Translations under genes and position numbers: made by a program
Assembly (NCBI RefSeq): GCF_900101845.1
Contig: NZ_FNAM01000008.1
Coordinates: 81,368 to 145,367 of the forward strand
DNA length: 64,000 nucleotides
Reading direction: 5' to 3'
Source: Sporomusa acidovorans
Lineage (GTDB): Bacteria; Bacillota; Negativicutes; Sporomusales; Sporomusaceae
Part shown: piece after piece, positions 24,661 to 32,517 of the stretch
Position numbering within the stretch: position 1 is the first letter of the stretch
Layout: every line of letters starts with the position of its first letter
The notes under the pieces: model-generated
What the model saw: only the letters and a program-made list of their open reading frames with translations
The model's database searches: none
Told to the model about the DNA's origin: nothing

Positions 24661-25149
24661 ATGAAAGAAAAGTTATTAACGATTGGTCAGGTTGCAGAAC
24701 TTTTTAAAATCCGTACATCGACCCTGCGTTATTACGAAGACATCGCTTTACTGCAGCCGGCGGAACGCCGCTCATCGCGTCGCTATTACAGCGAGAGGGA
24801 ACTGCAAAAACTTACACTGATACAGCTTCTCCAAAATAATGGGCTTAGTCTGGAAGATATACGCCAGGTGCTGACTGACCCGAATGGCATTAAAAACTGG
24901 CGGGAAATCTTTAATATAATCATTGACAAACTGGACGAAAAAATCCGGCTGGCACAATCATCCAAGAATTTTCTTGCCTATATGCTGGACTGTCCGGCAG
25001 CGAATCTCTTTCAGGGAAGATGCCCAGTGCTGGGCCGGGAAATCGAATGCCGCCCTGATCAAATTTGCCAGTGTCCCCGGTTTCCGGAATTAAAAGCCAT
25101 TCATTCACACAAAGCCTCTGCCAGTCATTGTCATTCGTCCGGTTTCTGA
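24661..25149 (+). CDS. MerR-family transcriptional regulator of the first RND cassette
   Basis: The 162-residue protein has an N-terminal MerR winged helix (LLTIGQVAELFKIRTSTLRY, then YEDIALLQPAERR and YYSERELQKLTLI), a coiled-coil dimer helix (about 80-115) and a C-terminal region with cysteines and histidines (MLDCPAANLF, GRCPVLGREIECRPDQICQC, HSHKASASHCHS). The cysteine/histidine tail suggests metal or redox sensing. The ATG at 24661 is preferred to the GTG at 24649. A terminator follows, then a MerR-type promoter before the small protein/MFP/RND cassette, which it should activate. Confidence 0.87.
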   Translation: MKEKLLTIGQVAELFKIRTSTLRYYEDIALLQPAERRSSRRYYSERELQKLTLIQLLQNNGLSLEDIRQVLTDPNGIKNWREIFNIIIDKLDEKIRLAQSSKNFLAYMLDCPAANLFQGRCPVLGREIECRPDQICQCPRFPELKAIHSHKASASHCHSSGF

Positions 25150-25195
25150 TCTTCCAGCCGGGTTACTTTCTTTTACTATAACACCGCAATAACGC

Positions 25196-25243
25196 AATTA
25201 GAAAAGACCAAAACTCTCCAATGAGTTTTGGTCTTTTCTAATT
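25196..25243 (+). terminator. Intrinsic terminator of merR
   Basis: A perfect 21-bp stem (25196-25216 with 25223-25243), A-rich on one arm and T-rich on the other, works in both directions. Confidence 0.9.
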
Positions 25244-25284
25244 ACTATGCCTCTCGCTGCTTTGGTAAATTATCATAAATCTTC

Positions 25285-25315
25285 TTGACTTAAAGTCAGC
25301 TTGAAGTTTTAGACT
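25285..25315 (+). promoter_or_regulatory. MerR-type promoter with 19-bp spacer
   Basis: TTGACT and TAGACT are separated by 19 bases, the long spacing that MerR activators correct by twisting DNA. The dyad CTTAAAG-TCAG-CTTGAAG (25289-25306) fills the spacer and matches the site before merR. Confidence 0.8.
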
Positions 25316-25371
25316 GTTAACAGAACCTTGGAATTATACCCTCATAACAAAAACAAGGAGGTCTTATGTGA

Positions 25372-25593
25372 ATGTCTACTATGATTCACGGCGTGCCGAT
25401 AACGGCAGATCCCGCATTGACATGGGAAGAGATCAACGCCATTGTGGCTGAACTGGTCCGAACCTGGACCTGGGAAGGCAGAAATTTAGGAAAGATAGAG
25501 CTAATTAGCGACGGGCAGCTGGTTCATGTCTGCTCTTACGAAAAACCGGATATTCAATTTTTCCCGTTGCGCAATAAAGATACCAAGGAGTGA
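25372..25593 (+). CDS. Small protein of the RND cassette, copy 1
   Basis: The 73-residue soluble protein begins MSTMIHGVPITADPALTWEE and contains ELVRTWTWEGRNLGKIEL and DGQLVHVCSYEKP. Homologous proteins stand at the same place in cassettes 2 and 3. Shared features are the ADPAL motif, an invariant W-x-WEG, KIELI-x-DGQL and SYEKP near the end. There is no signal peptide or membrane helix. AAGGAGG precedes the ATG, with a start-stop ATGTGA between them. Its stop codon lies within the ribosome site of the MFP gene (AAGGAGTGA). No known family is recognised; a regulatory or assembly role is only inferred from position. Confidence 0.8.
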   Translation: MSTMIHGVPITADPALTWEEINAIVAELVRTWTWEGRNLGKIELISDGQLVHVCSYEKPDIQFFPLRNKDTKE

Positions 25594-25597
25594 AATC

Positions 25598-26719
25598 ATG
25601 CAGCCGTTAGATTGGTTACACCAATGGCCCAAAAAGAAATTATATTATGGATTAGCTGCTGTCGGTTTAGGATTATGCATCTTCACCGGCGCACTCTGGA
25701 AGCAGGATAAGAAACCCACAGATTTCACCAGCGACATCCTGTTTGTGACAACTGCCGTGATTGGAGCGGCCAATGCCGCTCAGGAGTACACTTATTCCGG
25801 GGAAGTACGCGGCCGGTATGAAAGCCAGCTGTCTTTCCAGGTCAGCGGTAAAATCATCAAGCGGAATATTGAACTTGGCAGTATAGTGCAGCCAGGTGAC
25901 ATATTAATGCAGATTGATGCCAAAGACATTCAGCAAACCGTAAACAGCAGTTCGGCCCAGGTCTATTCCGCCCAGTCACAGCTTAACCTGGCGGAAAGCA
26001 ATTTGAGTCGCTACCGGCAGTTATATGCGCAGAACGCAATCAGCCGGGCGCAGCTTGACCAGTACGAAAATGCCTATCAAGTGGCTCAGGCCGCTGTGCA
26101 GCAGGCCTCGGCCCAGTATGCGCAAGGCTCCAACCAATTGGACTACAGCCTGTTGCGAGCCGATAAGCCGGGCATAGTCTCTCATATTGCCGCTGAAGCA
26201 GGCCAAGTGATTGGGGCCGGGCAAACTGCAGTCACGATTGTGCAGGACGGTGACCGGGAGGTCGAAATCCATGTTCCAGAAAACCGGATCGAAGAACTGC
26301 GCCATGCCAGACAGCTTACAACCACCTTCTGGGCTCTGCCTGACATCACTGTCAACAGCAGCATCCGGGAAATAGCCCCAATGGCCGATCAAACCACCCG
26401 CACTTTTAAAGTACGCATCCGCCTTATCAACCCGCCGCCGGACGTAAAACTGGGTATGACAACTTCCGTTACCGTGCCGGGTACTGTACAGCAAACGGTA
26501 ACGATTCCGCTGGCAGCCGTTTATCAAACCGGCACCACACCTTCTGTCTGGGTGGTAAAAGATAATGTCCTGACCCTGCGCCCTGTTCAGATCGGTGCTT
26601 TTGGCAACGGAACCATACAGGTCCTCAGCGGTCTCGATCAAGGCGAACAAATCGTCATCGCCGGAGTACATAAACTCAAAGAAGGTCAGCAGGTGCGAAC
26701 CGGCGGTAACAGCTTATGA
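25598..26719 (+). CDS. RND efflux membrane-fusion protein (HlyD/AcrA family), copy 1
   Basis: The 373-residue periplasmic adaptor has an N-terminal membrane anchor (KLYYGLAAVGLGLCIFTGAL), a biotinyl-lipoyl half with GRYESQLSFQVSGKIIKRNI, an alpha-hairpin (about 100-170, rich in Q and A) and beta-barrel and membrane-proximal parts (EVEIHVPENRIEEL, LGMTTSVTVPG, VWVVKDNVLTLRPVQIG). The ATG at 25598 has AAGGAG at good spacing. Its stop overlaps the RND start as ATGA. With the pump it would reach toward an outer-membrane TolC, which must be encoded elsewhere. Confidence 0.93.
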   Translation: MQPLDWLHQWPKKKLYYGLAAVGLGLCIFTGALWKQDKKPTDFTSDILFVTTAVIGAANAAQEYTYSGEVRGRYESQLSFQVSGKIIKRNIELGSIVQPGDILMQIDAKDIQQTVNSSSAQVYSAQSQLNLAESNLSRYRQLYAQNAISRAQLDQYENAYQVAQAAVQQASAQYAQGSNQLDYSLLRADKPGIVSHIAAEAGQVIGAGQTAVTIVQDGDREVEIHVPENRIEELRHARQLTTTFWALPDITVNSSIREIAPMADQTTRTFKVRIRLINPPPDVKLGMTTSVTVPGTVQQTVTIPLAAVYQTGTTPSVWVVKDNVLTLRPVQIGAFGNGTIQVLSGLDQGEQIVIAGVHKLKEGQQVRTGGNSL

Positions 26720-29700
26720 GACATGTTAATCTTACCGAGTGGGCACTCAATCACAAACAATTCATTTATTTCTTTATTACCCTCTTTTTTATTACCGGCC
26801 TATTCTCTTATATAAACCTTGGCCGCATGGAATACCCGGACTTTACCATTAAACAAATGGTCGTCAATGTTGCCTGGCCGGGAGCCACCGCCCGTCAAAT
26901 GGAAGAACAAGTCGCCGAAAAAGTGGAAAGGAAACTGCAGGATTTGCCGGGGCTGGACTATTTAAAAAGCTATTCCACCCCGGGGCAGACAGTCATTTAT
27001 GTCAGTTTAAAAGATACCGTGCCGCAAAAAGAACTCCGGGCACGTTGGGTAGAAGCACGCAACCTGGTTAATGATATAGCGGGCACCTTGCCTGCGGGTG
27101 TTCAGCCGCCCCAGTTTAACGACCGGTTTGATGAAATATACGGAGTCGTCTACGCGTTAACCGGTGATGGCTATACCTACGAGCAAATGCGCGAAAGAGC
27201 GGAAAAAATCCGCCGTATCCTTCTCGGAGTCCCCAGTGTAAAAAAAATTCAGCTGCTCGGAGTCCAAACCGAAAAAATTTATATTGAAATTGAAAATAGC
27301 AAAATGGCTCAGCTCGGAATTGACCCCAGCTTGATTCCCGCCACTCTGCAGGCGCAGAATCCATGTCTGCATCCGGCATGTTGGAAACAGCCACCGACAA
27401 TCTGTACCTGCGGGTTACCGGAATGTTCGAAAAACTGGATGATATCAGTAATACGCCCATCGAAAGCAATGGCCGGACCTTCCGCTTAGGCGATATTGCC
27501 AAAGTAACCCGCTCCTATGCTGAGCCGGCCGACCCGCAATTTTATTACAATGGCCAGCCTGCCATCGGCATTGCGCTGGCCATGGAATCGGGCGGCAATA
27601 TTCTGACGTTAGGGGAAAACCTGACGCCAGTTGTTAATCAAATAAAAAAAGAACTGCCGGCCGGACTGGAAATCCATCAGACAGTCAATCAGCCGGAAGT
27701 CGTAAAAAATTCAATTAATGAATTTGTCAGATTGCTGGCAGAAGCGGTAGCTATTATTCTGGTTGTTAGCTTTGCCAGTCTGGGAATGCGTTCCGGCCTT
27801 ACCGTTTCCCTGTGCATTCCCTTGGTACTGGCAATCGTATTTACCTGCATGAAACAACTGGGTATTGATCTGCAGAAAATGTCGCTGGGCGCCCTCATTA
27901 TTTCCCTTGGCCTGCTGGTGGACGATGCCATTATAGTCATTGAAATGATGTCGGTCAAAATAGAGCAGGGCTGGACCCGTTACAATGCCGCCTGTTATGC
28001 CTATACCACATGTGCTTTTCCCATGCTGACCGGTACCCTAATCACCTGCGCCGGTTTTATTCCCCTGGGCTTTGCCCTTGGCAGCGCGGCCGAATACTGC
28101 TCCTCTATTTTCTCCGTCGTAACCATTTCCCTGCTTGCTTCCTGGTTTGTGGCCGCAACCGCCACACCGCTGCTGGGCTGCCGTTTTATCAAGCTTAAAC
28201 CCAAAGCAGCTGGTGAACCGGATTTATATGATAGCAGGTTCTACCGGTTATTTAAACAAACCTTGATTTGGTGCCTGTCTCACCGCAAAACCGTCTTAGC
28301 AGCTACAGCAGGCGTGTTTTTCGCTTCTATTAGCTTATTGGGACTGGTTAAACAGGAGTTTTTCCCCGCCTCCACCCGCCCTGAGCTCATTGTGCAACTC
28401 AAACTGCCGGAAGGAGCTTCACTGAAAAACACGGAAGCAGCCGCCGGTCAATTTGCCGAAAAACTGAAGAATCATCCGCAAATAGCTTATTATACATACC
28501 ATGTAGGCGAAGGTGCACCCCGCTTTATCTTAACTTTTAACCCTACCTTTAACAAACAGAATTTCGCTGAGTTTATTATTGTCGCCAAAGACGTTAAAGC
28601 CCGGGACGAACTGCGTATTTCCCTCAATCAATGGTTAAACGAGGCGCTGCCTGGCGTGCATGTCTACGCGAAAGTCATCCGTAACGGATCACCGACAGAT
28701 TATCCGGTTATGCTGCGGGTAAAAGGCTATGACCATGACAAAGTCCGGGAAATTGCCGGCCAGGTTGCAGCCGTCATGTCGGCTCACCCGGACACCACCA
28801 ACGTCAATCTCAACTGGAACGAAAAAAGCAAAATTCTGCATCTGTTTATTGATCAGGATAAAGTCCGGAATCTGGGTATCACATCTCAGACCCTGGCAGC
28901 TATGCTGCAAACACAGCTTTCAGGCACACCGGCTGCCGAATTCCGGGAAAATGATAAAACCATTGATATGGTTTTCCGTTTTGACATCCGCGACAGAAAA
29001 TATCCCTCCCAGCTGAAAGACCTTGCAATCCCTACCGGCAGCGGCAGCTATGTAGCGCTTGACCAGATAGCCAAAATTCGTTTTGAGGCGGAAGACGGCC
29101 TAATTTTCCGCCGAGATTTAAAGCCGATGATTATCGTACAGGCGGATACAAAACCCGGTGTGATGGGGGCTGACAGCATCACCCATCAAGTCTATGCCAG
29201 CCTCGCTGAATTACGGGCCAGCCTGCCATTGGGCTACAGCATCGAACTTGACGGTACAGCTGAAGAAAGCCTCAATTCCGCAAAATATTTAGCGCAACCG
29301 GTACCGGCCATGATCATTGTGATTATGATCCTCTTAATGATACAACTGCAGAACATTTCCAAAATGGTATTAACCTTACTTACAGCGCCACTGGGTATTA
29401 TCGGCGTTGCTGCAGGTCTCTTCCTAACAGGAAGTCCGATGGGATTTGTTGTTCAGCTCGGCATATTAGCCCTGTTCGGGATTATTATGCGCAACTCGGT
29501 TATTCTGATGGACCAGATTGACCAGCACCCTGCGGCCGGCGAAACCACCTGGGATGCTATCATTAACGCCACAGTGACCAGGTTCCGCCCCATCTTTTTA
29601 ACGGCAGCGGCTGCAATCCTGGGCATGATACCACTGATTTCCAGCATCTTCTGGGGTCCGATGGCCGTTGCCATTGCCTTCGGCCTGTTTGGCGCTACCA

Positions 29701-29810
29701 TACTGACACTCATCGTGCTGCCGGTAATGTACGCGGCGTGGTTTAAAGCAATTCCGAATTCTCGTCCAGTACAAACTATAACAATGACAGCCCCTAACCA
29801 TCCAGAATAA
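26716..29810 (+). pseudogene. RND efflux pump, copy 1, with a one-base frameshift
   Basis: The first 215 codons (NLTEWALNHKQFIYFFITLF to IPATLQAQN) are in one frame and the remaining ~815 (DAMSASGM-like continuation SASGMLETATDN to the end) in the next. Comparison with copies 2 and 3 places a missing base near 27361, in CAGAATCCATG. The rest is intact: twelve membrane helices, the proton-relay motif LLVDDAIIVIEMM and two large periplasmic loops. Full length would be about 1030 residues, equal to its paralogues. Either the pump is recently inactivated or the base was lost in sequencing. Confidence 0.9.
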
Positions 29811-29872
29811 TGAGCAGTATACCTCCTGCGTAGACAGACTTCATAGATGTGAGGTACTGCTTTTGCAATACC

Positions 29873-29915
29873 AAAGCCATTGACATCTGTTTGCACAGCG
29901 TCAATGGCTTTGATA
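29873..29915 (+). terminator. Intrinsic terminator of RND cassette 1
   Basis: AAAGCCATTGAC (29873-29884) and GTCAATGGCTTT (29900-29911) pair and a T-rich tract follows. Confidence 0.85.
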
Positions 29916-29917
29916 TT

Positions 29918-30070
29918 TTACCGTTGTAATTGTCGGACCACCATCACCAGTCCCAAAATATCCCGAATCATTTTCAGCCGTTCGGCATGCTGCTTCTCAA
30001 ACGTATCCGGCAAGGCGTCCATCACCGCATCCAACGTGGCCAGCCATTCATCAATACTTGCCTGTGCCAT
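29918..30070 (-). CDS. 50-aa helical protein of the YvrJ cassette
   Basis: The frame reads MAQASIDEWLATLDAVMDAL, then HAERLKMIRDILGLVMVV and ends RQLQR. AAGGAG lies 8 bases before the ATG. The protein would be two amphipathic helices, the second fairly hydrophobic. A decayed copy lies at 2050-2176. It closes the cassette that starts with DUF1659/DUF2922 remnants and yvrJ. No function is known to me. Confidence 0.65.
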   Translation of the reverse strand: MAQASIDEWLATLDAVMDALPDTFEKQHAERLKMIRDILGLVMVVRQLQR

Positions 30071-30219
30071 CCTTACCGGCTCCTTTCTTGCGGGAAGACA
30101 ACGTGACCGGCCCTGATGCCGACTGCGCCTCCTCCCGGATGCAGTTCTCTTCCTCCGGCTCCACCGCCTCAATCCGTTCCGCATCCGCCGGCGGCGGGCC
30201 ACACTGTTTTTAGCATCAT
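30051..30219 (-). pseudogene. Decayed charged small protein of the YvrJ cassette, copy 2
   Basis: It starts MMLKTVW overlapping the yvrJ stop. Two bases are missing relative to copy 1 (AGTGTGGCCC against AGTGTATGGCCC), after which the frame PPADAERIEAVEPEEENCIR continues. It runs into the start of the 50-aa gene. It is dead by a different lesion from copy 1. Confidence 0.55.
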
Positions 30220-30371
30220 TTTTTCGTGACCTCCATCCTTTCGACGCAATTACACATCTGGTTGATTGCGCTGGTCAGTTCGGTCAGGCGCTTTTCCAGT
30301 CTGACCAAAAGGTAGAAGGCCACGACCATGGGAAAACCGTACGTCGCCGTCAGGCGGGCCCTTTCTTCCAT
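30216..30371 (-). CDS. yvrJ: YvrJ-family small protein, copy 2
   Basis: The 51-residue protein begins MEERARLTATYGFPMVVAFY and continues LLVRLEKRLTELTSAINQM, nearly identical to copy 1. A good GGAGGTCGCGTC ribosome region precedes the ATG, so this copy is probably the expressed one. Its helix plus charged tail fits the YvrJ family. In Firmicutes yvrJ genes commonly follow DUF1659 and DUF2922 genes, as here. Confidence 0.8.
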   Translation of the reverse strand: MEERARLTATYGFPMVVAFYLLVRLEKRLTELTSAINQMCNCVERMEVTKK

Positions 30372-30389
30372 GACGCGACCTCCTTATCA

Positions 30390-30593
30390 TTACTTCAGTT
30401 CATTGATTGCCAACTGGCGGATTTGCGCTTCCTTGGCAGTCACCAAATCGCCGCTGGTACTGGAAAACACATTTTTGGCAATAATAGTGGCCATTACTGT
30501 CTGCACTGCCGCCAGCGTCAGACCATCTTTCGGGTCTTTTACTGCCACCGTTACCTAAATCGTGCTATTCTGCGGCATTTTTACTACAGCCAT
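30390..30593 (-). pseudogene. DUF1659-DUF2922 fusion remnant with an in-frame stop
   Basis: The start MAVVKMPQNSTI is typical of DUF1659. After an in-frame TAG the frame reads VTVAVKDPKDGLTLAAVQTV and then IIAKNVFSS, typical of the second half of DUF2922. A deletion therefore seems to have joined two neighbouring genes, and a stop codon breaks the product. An AAAGGAGGGG ribosome site is still present. Confidence 0.65.
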
Positions 30594-30932
30594 CGTTACC
30601 CCTCCTTTCTTGTAAACGTTCCACGCAAAAGGCACACCCCGGGAGGTGTGCCTTTCTGCGCCTGGAACGGATTATGACAAGCGCGGCCAGGAGGTCACGC
30701 GGGTCACCAACGCTTTGCCCGTCCCAGGAGCAATATTTTATTTTATTTATAATATATGCAATTTGAAATATTGTAAAGTATTTTTCTTGACAGCACTCCA
30801 AATTTATATCAGCTCCTCTATCTAGATCTAAACAAACAAAATTCATGACGTTTGTATAATTTCGATATCCGCACAACAAAGATTGGAGTTACTCTTTCCT
30901 ATTGGCGTTCCACTAAACTAAATAGTAAGTGC
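30594..30932. other. Intergenic stretch between YvrJ cassette and MBL gene
   Basis: It holds a terminator (30627-30655), a minus-strand peptide tail ending ..RVTSWPRLS before it that I do not recognise, and otherwise AT-rich DNA leading to the MarR-controlled promoter at 30933. No intact gene is visible. Confidence 0.5.
30627..30655 (-). terminator. Hairpin upstream of the YvrJ cassette
   Basis: AAAAGGCACACC and GGTGTGCCTTT pair around a short loop; on the minus strand the stem is followed by TTTT. It would end an older minus-strand transcript before the cassette. Confidence 0.7.
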
Positions 30933-30961
30933 TTGACAAAAGTGTATAGCTGCTATATGCT
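30933..30961 (+). promoter_or_regulatory. MarR-type operator inside the MBL gene promoter
   Basis: TTGACA (30933-30938) and TATGCT (30956-30961) are 17 bases apart. Between and over them lies GTGTATAG-CTG-CTATATGC (30942-30960), one of four copies of the same palindrome in this region. Confidence 0.82.
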
Positions 30962-31008
30962 CTTGTTAAGGTTCTGCAAGTTCCTAAAATAATAAAAGGA
31001 GGCATTTC

Positions 31009-31770
31009 ATGAACATCATACCATTAAAGCTTAGTGTAACTACTTGTTATTTGCTTGCCCATAGTGACAAATACATATTAGTAGATACCGGTTACGAAGT
31101 CGACTGGAATCTATTTTGTAAGCAACTAAAAAACGTCCAGGTTGATTTCTCACAAATCAGTCACATCCTACTAACCCATCACGACGATGATCACTCTGGT
31201 CTGTTAAATCGTATTATCACCAGAAATAGTACGATTCATGTTGTGATGTCGCGTCGGGCAAAAGACTTATTGGCAACAGGGAAAGATGATCGATCACACG
31301 GTAAAAAACTTATCAACAAACGCCTCAAGCTTTTATGGGCGCTATCGTTAAAACGCCTAAAGATACTCCTCTCTACCGGAAAATATATTACGAAAAAAAA
31401 CGACGGAAAATTCCCCCCCTATTATGTACGATCAAAAGATCTTTTAATTACAAACGAAACCAGGCTAAAAGATATTGGTATTGATTTAGAGGGAACAATT
31501 ATCGAAACCCCCGGTCATACTATTGACTCAATCACCCTTATATTGGATGATGGCAATGCTTTTGTCGGGGATGCGGCCGCCAACATGCTTCAGTTTGCAG
31601 GAACAAATTACTGTGTGATCGCATTAGAAGATTTTGATCAATATTATCAAAGTTGGCAAAAAATTATTGATTATAATGCTCAACATATCTTTCCCGCCCA
31701 TGGCAGCCCGTTTCCCGTGGAAAAATTAAAGCAGAATATAGGAAAAAACACACGCAGCACACAGTTATAA
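31009..31770 (+). CDS. MBL-fold metallohydrolase under MarR control
   Basis: The 253-residue protein has ILVDTGYE, the metal motif THHDDDHSG at about residues 56-64, ETPGHTIDSI with a late histidine, FVGDAA and IFPAHGSPF. It belongs to the metallo-beta-lactamase fold hydrolases; the insertion between motifs is short. AAAGGAGG precedes the ATG. Its promoter carries the same operator as the marR and MATE genes, so it is part of that regulon, perhaps in drug breakdown or quorum signal hydrolysis, but the substrate is unknown. Confidence 0.88.
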   Translation: MNIIPLKLSVTTCYLLAHSDKYILVDTGYEVDWNLFCKQLKNVQVDFSQISHILLTHHDDDHSGLLNRIITRNSTIHVVMSRRAKDLLATGKDDRSHGKKLINKRLKLLWALSLKRLKILLSTGKYITKKNDGKFPPYYVRSKDLLITNETRLKDIGIDLEGTIIETPGHTIDSITLILDDGNAFVGDAAANMLQFAGTNYCVIALEDFDQYYQSWQKIIDYNAQHIFPAHGSPFPVEKLKQNIGKNTRSTQL

Positions 31771-31862
31771 GAATTTATCTAACCGGCTTACGTACCTGCA
31801 GATCCATGCTTCCTTTCCTTGGAACTTATCAGTCTGACCATATATATAGTATGGTTTTTATA

Positions 31863-31891
31863 TTGACAAAAGCGTATAGTTGCTATATGCT
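31863..31891 (+). promoter_or_regulatory. marR promoter with operator; leaderless start predicted
   Basis: TTGACA-N17-TATGCT contains GCGTATAG-TTG-CTATATGC (31872-31890). The predicted start of transcription, about 7 bases after the -10 box, coincides with the ATG at 31898. Confidence 0.8.
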
Positions 31892-31897
31892 TTTGTC

Positions 31898-32374
31898 ATG
31901 ATGAATACACAAAATTTACATGAATTAAGAGTTAGCTACCCTCTTTTAAGAGTAGTCTACAAGTTTTTTGAAATTGAGAGAAAAACTCGTTATTACGGTA
32001 CCGACGTACCGTTATTTCCCTCGGAGATTCATATGATTAACAAAATAAAACAAAACGAAGGAATACATGTAACCGGTTTGGCCAATATTCTCAACGTAAC
32101 GAAGGGCGCGGTCTCGCAAATTATAATGAAGCTGGAGAAGAAAGGATTAATTCAAAAAGAAAAGGACAGTAATAATCAATCCAGACTGGTATTAAAATTG
32201 ACGGCTAAAGGGGAAACCGCCTATCATAATCATGAAAAGTTTCATAAAAAAATAGAGGTTATGGTAAATGAAATAGTCAAAGATGCCTCTAAGGAAGAGG
32301 TCAAATTTTTTAAAGATGTTTTAATTACTTTAGAAGAACGACTAGAGCTTTTTAAAAAGGAAGTTGAGCAATAA
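31898..32374 (+). CDS. MarR-family transcriptional regulator
   Basis: The 158-residue protein has the MarR winged helix: PSEIHMINKIKQNEGIHVTG, then ANILNVTKGAVSQIIMKLEK and the wing LIQKEKDSNNQSRLVLKLTA, flanked by dimerisation helices. The start MMNTQNLHEL at 31898 is chosen because the promoter's -10 box ends at 31891, which rules out the upstream TTG at 31880. There is no ribosome site, so the mRNA is probably leaderless. The GTATAG-N3-CTATAC palindrome occurs in its own promoter, before the MBL gene and twice before the MATE gene. Confidence 0.88.
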   Translation: MMNTQNLHELRVSYPLLRVVYKFFEIERKTRYYGTDVPLFPSEIHMINKIKQNEGIHVTGLANILNVTKGAVSQIIMKLEKKGLIQKEKDSNNQSRLVLKLTAKGETAYHNHEKFHKKIEVMVNEIVKDASKEEVKFFKDVLITLEERLELFKKEVEQ

Positions 32375-32388
32375 TTTTTTTAAATCAA

Positions 32389-32407
32389 GAGTATAGCATC
32401 TATACGC
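32389..32407. promoter_or_regulatory. MarR operator, third copy
   Basis: GAGTATAG-CAT-CTATACGC lies 15 bases after the marR stop, upstream of the MATE gene. Confidence 0.75.
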
Positions 32408-32459
32408 ATGGTAAATTTGTATTTATTGAAAGGAATGATGAGTGTGAAATTTTCCGGAA

Positions 32460-32478
32460 GCGTATAGTATCTATACTG
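32460..32478. promoter_or_regulatory. MarR operator, fourth copy
   Basis: GCGTATAG-TAT-CTATACTG lies 40 bases before the MATE start. A 10-codon frame (MMSVKFSGSV) with a GAAAGGA site ends inside it, so it might be a leader peptide. Confidence 0.72.
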
Positions 32479-32517
32479 AAAATTAAAAGCATCTCTATTG
32501 GAAAGGAACGATGGAAA

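Noticed and set aside
26021..26671. 216-codon minus-strand frame
   Set aside because: It lies wholly inside the first membrane-fusion protein gene, which has clear family motifs on the plus strand.
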